Source: Trebonia sp963836195 (GTDB lineage: Bacteria > Actinomycetota > Actinomycetes > Streptosporangiales > Streptosporangiaceae). Taken from it: DNA of 64,000 bases. The stretch covers positions 62,001 through 126,000 of the forward strand of contig CAWIIX010000019.1 in NCBI GenBank assembly GCA_963836195.1, read 5' to 3'. The translations under genes were made by a program, and so were the position numbers. Numbering within the stretch: position 1 is the stretch's first letter; each line of letters starts with the position of its first letter. Below are positions 45,387-53,433 of the stretch, piece after piece. Under the pieces are notes generated by a model. The model was given only the letters and a program-made list of their open reading frames with translations, was not told the origin of the DNA and did not search any database.

Positions 45387-46280
45387 TCAGGTCGCCAGGC
45401 GGCGCGCGGCGGCGCCGGCCGTCGTCGCCCCGGCGGTGGTGCGGGCGCTGGCCAGGTCGCGCTCAATGCGTTCGGCCGTCGCCAGCAGCGGCGAGAGCAG
45501 ATCGGCGACGATGGAGTCGAGCGACCGGCGGCCCGCGTGGGTGGCGACGTTGACCGCCGCGACCACGGTGCCGTCCGAGTCCCTGATCGGGGCGGCCAGC
45601 GAGCGGAGCCCCTCCTCGAGTTCCTGGTCGATGAGCGCCCAGCCCCTGGCCCTGATCTTGCGCAGCTCCTGGCGGAGCCCGCTCGCGGTGGTGATGGTGT
45701 GGCCGGTGAGGTGGTGCAGCGCCGCGGTCGACAGGTACGCGTCCAGCCACGGGTCGGGCTGGGCGGCGAGCAGCACCCGGCCCATCGAGGTCGCGTAGGC
45801 GGGGAAACGGGTGCCGACCGAGATCGTCACCGTCATGATCCGCTTGGTGGGGACGCGGGCGATGTAGACGACGTCGCCGCCGTCGAGTTCGGAGACCGAG
45901 GACGACTCGTGGACCTCCTCGACGAGCTCCTCCAGGTGCGGCATCGCGACCTCGGGAAGCGTCAGGCTGGACAGGTAGGCGTAGCCGAGCTCGAGGATCT
46001 TCGGCCGCAGCTCGAACCGGCCGCCGGCCGTGCGCATGTAGCCGAGGTGGACCAGGGTGTGCAGGAAGCGGCGGGCGGCCGCGCGGCTGAGACCGGTGGC
46101 CGTCGCGACCTCGGACAGCGTCAGCCGGGAGTGCTCGGCGTCGAAGGCGCGGATCACCGACAGCCCCCGCTCAAGCGACTGGACGAACTCGGTGCTGTCG
46201 CCTGCCGAGGTCTCGACGGCTGCCTCGGCCGCGCTTGGGCCGATCGCGGGGGCATCACCGGGGCTGGGTTGGTCGAGCAT
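45387..46280 (-). CDS. IclR-family transcriptional regulator
   Basis: A 297-residue IclR regulator. The winged HTH is SLERGLSVIRAFDAEHSRLTLSEVATATGLSRAAARRFLHTLVHLGY, and the effector domain runs from about residue 105 (LEELVEEVHESSSVSELDGGDVVYIARV) to GWALIDQELEEGLRSLAAPIRDSDGTVVAAVNVATHAGR. It is closest in kind to PcaR/PobR regulators of aromatic breakdown. It is transcribed divergently from the pobA-like gene, which suggests control of pobA by an aromatic acid. An Ala/Thr-rich C-terminal tail is ordinary. Confidence 0.92.
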   Translation of the reverse strand: MLDQPSPGDAPAIGPSAAEAAVETSAGDSTEFVQSLERGLSVIRAFDAEHSRLTLSEVATATGLSRAAARRFLHTLVHLGYMRTAGGRFELRPKILELGYAYLSSLTLPEVAMPHLEELVEEVHESSSVSELDGGDVVYIARVPTKRIMTVTISVGTRFPAYATSMGRVLLAAQPDPWLDAYLSTAALHHLTGHTITTASGLRQELRKIRARGWALIDQELEEGLRSLAAPIRDSDGTVVAAVNVATHAGRRSLDSIVADLLSPLLATAERIERDLASARTTAGATTAGAAARRLAT

Positions 46281-46293
46281 GATGACAATGGTA

Positions 46294-46304
46294 GACAGCC
46301 TGTC
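46294..46304. promoter_or_regulatory. Possible IclR operator
   Basis: GACAG-C-CTGTC is a perfect 5+5 palindrome in the 82-bp gap between the divergent regulator and pobA-like genes. It is short, so the call is tentative. Confidence 0.35.
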
Positions 46305-46362
46305 GTCTGTTCGCTTGCTGCACTATCGTTCGTTTTACGGACATTTGGAGGGTCTCGATCAC

Positions 46363-47562
46363 ATGGCTGTCACCTCGCGCACCCAGGTCGGCATCGTCGG
46401 CGCCGGCCCGGCCGGGCTGCTCCTGTCGCATCTGCTGTCGCTCGCGGGCATCGATTCGGTGCTGGTGGAGAACCGGTCCCGGGCGTACTGCGAGGCCAGG
46501 CAGCGGGCCGGCATGCTCGAGACCGGCACCGTCGAGTTGCTCCGCTCGGCCGGGGTCGGCAAGCGGCTGGACGCCGAGGGGATCGAGCACGACGGCATCT
46601 ACCTCCAGTTCGCGGGGGAGCGGCACAACCTGAACTTCCGCGAGCTCACCGGCGGGCGGACGGTCACGATCTACGCCCAGCCGGAGATCGTCAAGGACCT
46701 GATCGCGCGTCGGCTCGCGGACGGGGGAGCGGTCGAGTTCTCCGCCTCCGACGTGGCGGTCTCCGGCGTCACCGAGGACCGCCCGCAGCTGTCGTACACC
46801 GACGAATCGGGAGTGGCGCACCAGGTGTCCTGCGACGTGATCGCCGGGTGCGATGGGTTTCACGGGATCTGCCGGCCGCTCATTCCCGGCATCTCGTTCT
46901 ACGAGCGTTCCTATCCGTTCGCCTGGCTGGGCATCCTGGCCGAGGCGGCCCCGGCCACCGACGAGCTGATCTACTCCCGTCACGAGGACGGCTTCGCCCT
47001 GTACTCGATGCGCTCCCACTCGGTCTCGCGCCTCTACCTGCAGGTCCCGACGGGCGAGCCGCTCGAGAACTGGCCCGATGACCGGATCTGGGCCGAGCTC
47101 AACCGGCGCTTCAAGGTCAACGGCAGCGACTGGTCCGTCTCCGAGGGTCAGATAACCGACAAATCGGTCACCCCGATGCGCAGCTTCGTCGCCGCGCCCA
47201 TGCGCCACGAGCGACTGTTCCTGGCCGGCGACGCCGCCCACATCGTCCCGCCGACCGGCGCCAAGGGCCTCAACCTCGCCCTCAGCGACGTGGTGGTGCT
47301 GGCCAACGCGCTGCGCGCCGCCCTCGTCGACAAGACCTGGGACCTGGCCGACGCCTACTCGGACACCTGCCTGGAGCGGGTCTGGCGCGCCACCCACTTC
47401 TCCTGGTGGATGACCTCGATGCTGCACGTCAATCCGGAGGCCGACGGCTTCGACCAGCAGCTCATGCTCAACCAGCTCAGGTACGTGACGTCATCGCGGG
47501 CGGCCGCGCTTTCCCTGGCCGAGAACTACACCGGCTACAAGCCCGTCCGCTTCGACCTGTAG
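46363..47562 (+). CDS. pobA: 4-hydroxybenzoate 3-monooxygenase
   Basis: A 399-residue class A flavoprotein hydroxylase that makes protocatechuate from 4-hydroxybenzoate with NAD(P)H and oxygen. The FAD Rossmann motif is VGIVGAGPAGLLLSHLL, then ARQRAGMLETGTVELL. The second NADPH/FAD motif is IAGCDGFHGICR and the third is LFLAGDAAHIVPPTGAKGLNLALSDV. GGAGGG lies 10 bases before ATG 46363. It diverges from an IclR regulator. Ring-cleavage (pca) genes are not in the window. Confidence 0.93.
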   Translation: MAVTSRTQVGIVGAGPAGLLLSHLLSLAGIDSVLVENRSRAYCEARQRAGMLETGTVELLRSAGVGKRLDAEGIEHDGIYLQFAGERHNLNFRELTGGRTVTIYAQPEIVKDLIARRLADGGAVEFSASDVAVSGVTEDRPQLSYTDESGVAHQVSCDVIAGCDGFHGICRPLIPGISFYERSYPFAWLGILAEAAPATDELIYSRHEDGFALYSMRSHSVSRLYLQVPTGEPLENWPDDRIWAELNRRFKVNGSDWSVSEGQITDKSVTPMRSFVAAPMRHERLFLAGDAAHIVPPTGAKGLNLALSDVVVLANALRAALVDKTWDLADAYSDTCLERVWRATHFSWWMTSMLHVNPEADGFDQQLMLNQLRYVTSSRAAALSLAENYTGYKPVRFDL

Positions 47563-47591
47563 CGGTGTTTCCTCGCTCGGCGGTTGCGAAC

Positions 47592-48959
47592 TTAACCGCG
47601 GTCGTGGCGGCGGGGCCGGAGGGCGCGGGAGAGCAGCGCCGACAGAGCCGCCGCGGTCCCGTTGTCGGTCAGCGCGAGTGACCCGGGGGCGGCGTCCTCG
47701 TCGAGGAGCTGCAGGGCGCGCAGCCGGTGCCGCAGCACGTGGATCTCGCCGCCGATCGCGCTGGTCAGGCTGCTGCCCGACCGGGAGGTCCAGCCCTCGG
47801 TCGCGTGCAGCTCGGTCAGCCGGCCGGCCAGCTCCTCGTAGCCGACCGGGCCGTCCTGGGCGGTGATCACCAGCAGGGCCGCCTCGCGCACGGCGACGGT
47901 GAAGTCGGGGTCGGTGCCGTCGTCCGGCCCGATCAGCGCCGCCGTGCCGATGTGCCAGCGAACCGCGGCGTCATCGGCCATCAGCCGCCCGGTCTTGGTC
48001 AGCACCAGGGTGGCGCCGATCCGGCGCACCGCCCCCATCTCGTGCTGGGCCAGACCGCGCAGGATGTGCAGCGGGTAGACCTCGAGCTCCTGATGCCGCC
48101 TGCTCGCCGGGGCGGCCGCGCCGCGCCCGCCGGGGCCGGCGCCTGGCACCCGGTTCACCCTCGGCTGCCAGCCGAACAGGCTGGCGGCCTCGCCGACCAG
48201 CGACGGCGCGATGTAGTGCCGCGCTGTCAGCCGGAGCCCGACATCCGCGCGGGACAGCAGCCAGCGCAGCGTCGGCAGCGGCTCGCCCAGCAGCTCGGGC
48301 GGCTCGAGCAGCCGGGGCATGATGCGCCGGGCGAGCTGGGAGCGTTCGCCGGGGTGCCCGTGCGCCCACTCGTCGATCCGCTCGGCGCTGATCCGGCTGA
48401 GCCAGCTGTCGGTGTCGGGCGAGTCGGTGGTCCTGGTGAGCCAGCGCTCGACCAGCGCCGCCCGCTTGGTCTTCCAGCCGCTGACGCCGACCTTGAGCTC
48501 CCGCGCGGCAACCGCCAGCTCGATCGCGGCCGCGCAAGCGTCGTAGGCGGCCCGCTCGTCCGTGCCCATCGCCGACGACCAGGCCAGCAGGTCGGTGTCC
48601 GGCGGTACGGCGTGCGAGGTGTTGAGGGCCTTGGCGTAGGCGTCGAGCCCCTCGTCGCGCGACATGGCGTAGGCGCCGAGGATCCGGGACGTATCGGTGC
48701 CGGCGCAGACCTCGGCGTACCGTTCCATCCCGGCCAGGGTGAGCAGCCGGGCGAGCGCGGCGGCGACCGCGAGCTGCCGCTCGGCCGCCTGCGGCACCCC
48801 GTTCGGCAGCGCGCACCAGAGGAACTCCTGCAACCGCAGCAGCGAGATCGCCTCGAGGCCGCCACCCGCGGTGAGCGAGCGGAGCGCGGCCCGAGCGTCA
48901 TCGGCGACAGCGGGATCCTCCCGTGCCAGGGTCTGCAGCGCCTCCGCCTCAGTCATCAT
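47592..48959 (-). CDS. Uncharacterised 455-residue protein with a winged-helix-like C-terminus
   Basis: I do not recognise the family. The protein is soluble and mostly helical: residues 1-260 hold several alpha-helical repeats (LQEFLWCALPNGVPQAAERQLAVAAALARLL, WLTRTTDSPDTDSWLSRIS). The middle contains LRWLLSRADVGLRLTARHYIAP. The C-terminal ~180 residues repeat a winged-helix-like pattern (GAVRRIGATLVLTKTGRLMADD, then VLRHRLRALQLLDEDAAPGSLALTDNGTAA). Intact frame, good codon use. Convergent with pobA; 174 bp from the divergent methyltransferase start. Start is one of two adjacent ATGs (48959 or 48956). Confidence 0.7.
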   Translation of the reverse strand: MMTEAEALQTLAREDPAVADDARAALRSLTAGGGLEAISLLRLQEFLWCALPNGVPQAAERQLAVAAALARLLTLAGMERYAEVCAGTDTSRILGAYAMSRDEGLDAYAKALNTSHAVPPDTDLLAWSSAMGTDERAAYDACAAAIELAVAARELKVGVSGWKTKRAALVERWLTRTTDSPDTDSWLSRISAERIDEWAHGHPGERSQLARRIMPRLLEPPELLGEPLPTLRWLLSRADVGLRLTARHYIAPSLVGEAASLFGWQPRVNRVPGAGPGGRGAAAPASRRHQELEVYPLHILRGLAQHEMGAVRRIGATLVLTKTGRLMADDAAVRWHIGTAALIGPDDGTDPDFTVAVREAALLVITAQDGPVGYEELAGRLTELHATEGWTSRSGSSLTSAIGGEIHVLRHRLRALQLLDEDAAPGSLALTDNGTAAALSALLSRALRPRRHDRG

Positions 48960-49133
48960 GCGGTCAGTCTGCCCCACCAAAACGGCTGGCGGTAGATGCG
49001 TTGTGGATTTGGCTGCTGATGTTCGGGTTGCACGCCACGCGGAGATTCCGGTCGCCGTCAGCTTTTCGCGGAGATATTGAACGGACAGTTTCGCTCGCGC
49101 CCTTCCCGGCCTCGGAGGCCGGCCGGTTGCGGC

Positions 49134-49973
49134 ATGATGGCAGGCGTGAGCGGCATCTACGATGAACCAGAGCTGTACCAACTGGCGTGCGCCTACCGGG
49201 ACGTTCCGGCCGAGTCCGGCGCCCTGCTGGCCTGGCTCGACAAGCACGCGAAGATCCCCGACGGAGTGAGATCAGTCATAGAGCTCGCGGCGGGCCCGGC
49301 CGAGCACGCGCGCGAGCTCGCCCATCGTGGCCTGCGCGCGACCGCGCTCGACCACTCCGCCGCGATGTGCGGGTACGCGGCCGGGCAGGCCAAGGCGGGC
49401 GGGGTGGACCTGGACGTGGTCGAAGCGGACATGCGCGACTTCCGCATCGCCGACGCCGACGGCCGCCCGGCCCGGTTCGACCTGGCGATCACGATGCTGA
49501 ACTCTGTCTGTCATCTGTTCACGCTCGATGACCTGGTCAATCACCTGGGCGCGGTCGCCGCCCACCTTGCCCCCGGCGGCCTCTACATCGTCGAGCTCGC
49601 CCACCCGGCCGACTTCTTCGCGGCCGAGCCCAGGACCAGCAGCGAGTGGACGGTCGAGGCCGACGGCGTGCACGCGCTGGTCCGCTGGGGCGGCCGCGAA
49701 GACCGGATCGACCCGCTCACCCAGGTGACCAACGAGCACATGATGATCAAGGTGACCACGGCCGACGGCACCGTGCGCACGGTCAGCGACGTCGTCCCGA
49801 ACCGGTTCTGGACCCTGACCGAGTTCACCGCCGCCGTCCGGCTGGCCAACGCCCGCGCCGCCGCCCCCGCGCGCCCGCTGGAACTGGCGGCCAGCTACGG
49901 CGACTTCGACGACACGACCGCGCTTGACGCCCCCACCGCCTGGCGGATGATCCTCATCCTCCGGAGCGCCTAG
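49134..49973 (+). CDS. Class I SAM-dependent methyltransferase
   Basis: A 279-residue Rossmann-fold methyltransferase. Motif I is SVIELAAGPAEHAREL, with ALDHSAAMCGYAAGQAK (motif II acidic residue). VEADMRDFRIADADG precedes FDLAITMLNSVCHLFT (motif IV), and LAPGGLYIVELAHP is motif VI. The C-terminal part contains the substrate-binding beta region. Several starts are possible: ATG 49134, ATG 49137 or GTG 49146. It probably acts on a small molecule; the substrate is not indicated. No operon link to the ABC genes: a 97-bp gap with an operator palindrome follows. Confidence 0.85.
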   Translation: MMAGVSGIYDEPELYQLACAYRDVPAESGALLAWLDKHAKIPDGVRSVIELAAGPAEHARELAHRGLRATALDHSAAMCGYAAGQAKAGGVDLDVVEADMRDFRIADADGRPARFDLAITMLNSVCHLFTLDDLVNHLGAVAAHLAPGGLYIVELAHPADFFAAEPRTSSEWTVEADGVHALVRWGGREDRIDPLTQVTNEHMMIKVTTADGTVRTVSDVVPNRFWTLTEFTAAVRLANARAAAPARPLELAASYGDFDDTTALDAPTAWRMILILRSA

Positions 49974-50013
49974 CCATCCTCCGGACCGCCTAACCCGATC
50001 CCGCCACCGCGTG

Positions 50014-50049
50014 CTATACAAGCGAATAGGAAACTATCCGCTTGTATAG
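50014..50049. promoter_or_regulatory. 36-bp palindromic operator upstream of the ABC exporter and TetR
   Basis: Arms CTATACAAGCGAATAG (50014-50029) and CTATCCGCTTGTATAG (50034-50049) are complementary except one base, around GAAA. It contains -10-like TATACA and TATAGT, 22 bp before the GTG start at 50071. The co-transcribed TetR gene at 52685 is the likely binder. Confidence 0.7.
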
Positions 50050-50070
50050 TCCGTACGGAGGCGCATCGGC

Positions 50071-51035
50071 GTGCAGAACCTGGCCATCCGCGCGGAAGGG
50101 CTGACCAAGCGCTACCGCGACGTCGCCGCTCTCGATCACCTCGACCTCGAGGTCGCGCCGGGCGAGGTCATCGGCTACCTCGGCCCGAACGGCGCGGGCA
50201 AGACCACGACCATCAAGCTGCTGCTCGGCCTGATCGGCGCGAGCTCGGGCCGGGCCGAGATCTTCGGCGCGGACTGCCAGCGCCGGCCGGAGCAGACGCA
50301 CCGCCGCCTCGCCTTCGTGCCCGGGGAGGCGAACCTGTGGCCGTCCCTGACCGGCGCCGAGACCCTCCATCTCCTCGGCCGCGTCCACGGCAGCGTCGAC
50401 GCCGCCTACCGGGACGAGCTCATCGCCCGGTTCGACCTCGACCAGGACAAGAAGGTCCGCGCCTACTCGAAGGGGAACCGGCAGAAGGTCATCCTCATTG
50501 CCGCCCTGATGACCCGTGCGCAGCTGCTCATCCTCGACGAGCCCACCAGCGGGCTCGATCCGCTGATGGAGGAGGCGTTCCGGCTCAGCATCTCCGAGGC
50601 CCGCGATCGCGGTCAGACCGTGTTCCTCTCCTCGCACATCCTGAGTGAGGTCGAGGCGCTGTGCGACCGGGTGGGCATCCTGCGGGCGGGGAAGCTGGTC
50701 GAGATGGGCAGCCTGGCCCAGCTCGGCACCTGTCCGCCCTGACCGTCCAGGCGACGTTCGACGGCGCCGTCCCCGATCTTTCCCGGGTGCCCGGGGTCAG
50801 CTCGGTCGCGGTGGACGGGCGGGTGCTCCGGTGCCACGTCCGCGGCCCGGTCGGGCCGCTGCTGACGGCGCTGGCCGGCGCCGGCGTGACCGAGCTGCTG
50901 AGCCGGGAGCCCTCGCTCGAGGAGATCTTCCTCGCCCAGTACGGCGACCACGGCGACGGCCACGGCGACGACCATGACGGCCAGCCCGGCGGCGACCATG
51001 ACGGCCCCCACGGCGGCGACCATGACGCAGGCTGA
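50071..51035 (+). CDS. ABC exporter ATP-binding protein (one frameshift)
   Basis: Walker A is YLGPNGAGKTTTIKLL, then PGEANLWPSLTGAETL (Q-loop), signature-like YSKGNRQKVILIAALMT and Walker B LLILDEPTSGLDPLM, H-loop VFLSSHILSEVEAL. After LAQL (about 50730) the sequence loses one base. The family-like C-terminus HLSALTVQATFDGAVPDLS to SLEEIFLAQYGD is in the next frame and ends at 51035. Joined it is about 321 residues. The last 28 residues are unusual, rich in His, Asp and Gly (HGDGHGDDHDGQPGGDHDG). ACGGAGG precedes GTG 50071. It overlaps the permease start by 14 bp and energises an exporter controlled by the TetR downstream. Confidence 0.88.
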
Positions 51036-52692
51036 CCTGTCGCCCGCGCCCCCGACGTCGGTGACGGCCGTCCCCGACCGGCCGGCCAGCCCCGTAATCG
51101 CCCGGCTGACCGCGCGCAAGGCGATGCGGTCGGGGGCGGTCTGGGGCTACATCTTCGGCGCGCTGATCGCGTCGTCGGCCGTCAGCTACACCCGGATCTA
51201 CCAGACCCCGGCCGCCCGGGACGCGCTGGCGGCGGCCTACGGGGCGAACAAGGCGACGAGCGCCCTCTTCGGCCCGGCACCGCAGCTGCAGACGGTGGCC
51301 GGCTTCACCGCCTTCAAGATCTCGATGACGCTGATGCTCCTGGGGGCGGTCTGGGGGCTGCTGACGTCGACCCGGCTGCTGCGCGGGGAGGAGGACGGCG
51401 GCCGCTGGGAGCTCCTGCTGGCGGGCCGGACCACCCGCCGCCGCGCCGCCGCCCAGGCGCTGGCCGGGCTCGGGGCCGGCGCCTTCGCGCTGTGGGCGCT
51501 AACCGCGATCCTCACCGTCGCGGTCGGCCTGGACTCGAGCGTGGAGATCGCGGCCGGGCCGGCCCTGTACTTCGCGCTGGCGATGGCGGCCACCGCCGTC
51601 ATGTTCCTGGCCGTCGGCTCGCTAGCGAGCCAGCTGGCGCCGACCCGCCGCGAGGCCGCGTCCTACGCGGCCGCGTTTCTCGGCGGCTGCTACGCCGTGC
51701 GGATGATCGCCGACGCGGGGGTGGGACTGCACGGGCTGATCTGGGCGTCCCCACTGGGCTGGGTCGAGCAGCTTCGACCGTTCGATGGGCCGCAGCCGCT
51801 GGCTCTGCTGCCCATCGCCGTCTTCACCGCCCTGCTGGTCACCGCCGCCGTCGCAACGGCCGGCGTCCGCGACGCCGGCGCGGGCATCCTGCCGGACCGG
51901 GCCCGCAGCGCGCCGCGGCTACGGCTGCTGTCCGGCCCGGCTGGCCTGGCGATCCGGCTGGCCCGCCCGACGGTGGTCGGCTGGTGGACCGCGATCGCGC
52001 TCTCGGCGCTGCTATTCGGGCTGATCGCGAGGTCGGCCGGGACCACCATCGACGGCTCGTCGGCGCAGGGCGTGCTGGCCAAGCTGGGCGCCACCGGGAC
52101 CGGCACCGACGCTGTGCTCGGGGTCTGCTTCCTCGCCCTGGCGGTGCTGATCGCCTTCGCCGCCGCCGGGCAGGTCACCTCCGCCCGGGCGGAGGAGTCG
52201 TCCCAAAGGCTCGACCACCTTCTGGCCGGCCCGGTCTCCCGGTCCCGCTGGCTGGGCGGCCGGCTGCTGATAGCACTGGGAGTCCTGCTGGCGGGCGGTG
52301 TGCTGGCGGGCGTCTTCGCCTGGCTCGGCGCGGCCAGCCAGCACTCCGGGGCGGGCCTCGGCCTGCTGCTCGAGGCCGGCCTCAACCTCGTCCCGCCGGC
52401 CGTCGCCATCGGCGGCATCGGCGTCCTCGCGTTCGGCGCATGGCCCCGGCGCGCGAACGCCGTGGTCTACGCCGTGCTCGCCTGGTCGCTGCTGGCGGAC
52501 ATCGTCGGCGGCTTCGGCGGATCCGGCGCCGCCAGCCGCTGGCTGCTCGACACCTCGGTCTTCCATCAGATGGCGTCGGCCCCGGCCGCGTCGCCGAACT
52601 GGGCCGCGAACGCCGTCATGGCGGCCGTCGGCGCCGCCTGCGCCCTGCTCGGGTGCGCCGCCTTCAACCGGAGGGACCTGCAGGGTGACTGA
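51022..52692 (+). CDS. ABC-2 permease, polyketide-antibiotic exporter type
   Basis: A 556-residue permease with about twelve membrane helices, a double-length ABC-2 type common in actinobacterial antibiotic exporters. Examples are GYIFGALIASSAVSYTRIYQ, ISMTLMLLGAVWGLLTSTRLLRGEEDGGRWELLLAG, GPALYFALAMAATAVMFLAVGSLASQL, WWTAIALSALLFGLIARSAG and AVLGVCFLALAVLIAFAAAG. I chose ATG 51022 (MTQADLSPAPP), inside the end of the ATPase gene; an earlier in-frame ATG at 50974 overlaps more. It ends 8 bp inside the TetR gene, so translation is coupled. The substrate is unknown. Confidence 0.88.
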   Translation: MTQADLSPAPPTSVTAVPDRPASPVIARLTARKAMRSGAVWGYIFGALIASSAVSYTRIYQTPAARDALAAAYGANKATSALFGPAPQLQTVAGFTAFKISMTLMLLGAVWGLLTSTRLLRGEEDGGRWELLLAGRTTRRRAAAQALAGLGAGAFALWALTAILTVAVGLDSSVEIAAGPALYFALAMAATAVMFLAVGSLASQLAPTRREAASYAAAFLGGCYAVRMIADAGVGLHGLIWASPLGWVEQLRPFDGPQPLALLPIAVFTALLVTAAVATAGVRDAGAGILPDRARSAPRLRLLSGPAGLAIRLARPTVVGWWTAIALSALLFGLIARSAGTTIDGSSAQGVLAKLGATGTGTDAVLGVCFLALAVLIAFAAAGQVTSARAEESSQRLDHLLAGPVSRSRWLGGRLLIALGVLLAGGVLAGVFAWLGAASQHSGAGLGLLLEAGLNLVPPAVAIGGIGVLAFGAWPRRANAVVYAVLAWSLLADIVGGFGGSGAASRWLLDTSVFHQMASAPAASPNWAANAVMAAVGAACALLGCAAFNRRDLQGD

Positions 52693-53290
52693 CAACTCGG
52701 CTGACCTGACCGCCCGGGCGCGGATCCGCGAGGCGGCGATCAGGCACTTCGCGGACGAGGGGTACGAGCGGACCACGATCCGGCGGATCGCCGCCACCGC
52801 CGGGGTGTCGCCCGGGCTGCTCCGGCACCACTTCGGGTCCAAGGAGGAGCTGCGCCAGGCGTGCGACGAGCACATCGCCGAGACCATGCGCCGGATCAAC
52901 GCGCTGTACCTGGACGACATGGGCGGCGCCGCCGCCGACCGGCGCCACGTGCAGCCGTTCGAGCGCTACATCGTCCGCGCGCTGGCCGAGAACTCGCCGT
53001 CGGCGGCGGCGATCTTCGACGAGATGGTGACGATGACCGAGCACTGGCTCGAGCGGGCCGACGCGGCCCGGCCCGACCGGCCGGCCGTTGACCGCAGGAT
53101 CCGGGCCGCGCTCATCAGCGCGATGGCGTCGGGCATCCCGCTGCTGCACGAGCAGTTGTCGCGCACAGTCGGGGCCGACATCTTCGGGCCAGACGGCGGG
53201 CGGATGGTCGCGCTCGGGCTGCTCGACATCTACTCTCACCCGCTCATCAGCAAGGAGGACGCCGCCGCGGGGGAGACGGGAATCGACTGA
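52685..53290 (+). CDS. TetR-family repressor of the ABC exporter
   Basis: A 201-residue TetR protein. The N-terminal HTH is ARIREAAIRHFADEGYERTTIRRIAATAGVSPGLLRHHFGSKEELR. The ligand-binding domain is helical with ENSPSAAAIFDEMVTMTEHWLERA. GTG 52685 is preceded by GGAGGG and overlaps the permease stop by 8 bp (GTGACTGA). Third gene of a self-contained export operon with a palindromic operator upstream at 50014; autorepression is inferred. Confidence 0.9.
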   Translation: MTDNSADLTARARIREAAIRHFADEGYERTTIRRIAATAGVSPGLLRHHFGSKEELRQACDEHIAETMRRINALYLDDMGGAAADRRHVQPFERYIVRALAENSPSAAAIFDEMVTMTEHWLERADAARPDRPAVDRRIRAALISAMASGIPLLHEQLSRTVGADIFGPDGGRMVALGLLDIYSHPLISKEDAAAGETGID

Positions 53291-53302
53291 CCGGCGGAGC
53301 CA

Positions 53303-53330
53303 GGGTCCGTTCGATAAACCGATTTTGACC
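53303..53330 (+). repeat. Intergenic motif copy D
   Basis: It reads GGTCCGTTCGATAAACCGAT then TTTGACC and lies in the gap between convergent genes. The 21 bases at 53293-53313 are also identical to the minus-strand sequence at 31293-31313 inside the subtilase-like gene. Confidence 0.55.
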
Positions 53331-53357
53331 TTCCGCCGGGTGGGAGAGAAACAGCGA

Positions 53358-53399
53358 CGCCTCCCCGAGCGGCAGCACACGAAGCCGCTCAGGGAGGCG
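53358..53399. terminator. 16-bp hairpin between TetR and APC permease genes
   Basis: Arms 53358-53373 and 53384-53399 pair with one mismatch around a 10-base loop (CGCCTCCCCGAGCGGC begins it). Convergent genes end on both sides, so it can act bidirectionally. Confidence 0.65.
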
Positions 53400-53433
53400 A
53401 GGCAAGGCGAGGCAGAGCGAAGCGGGAGAACGC

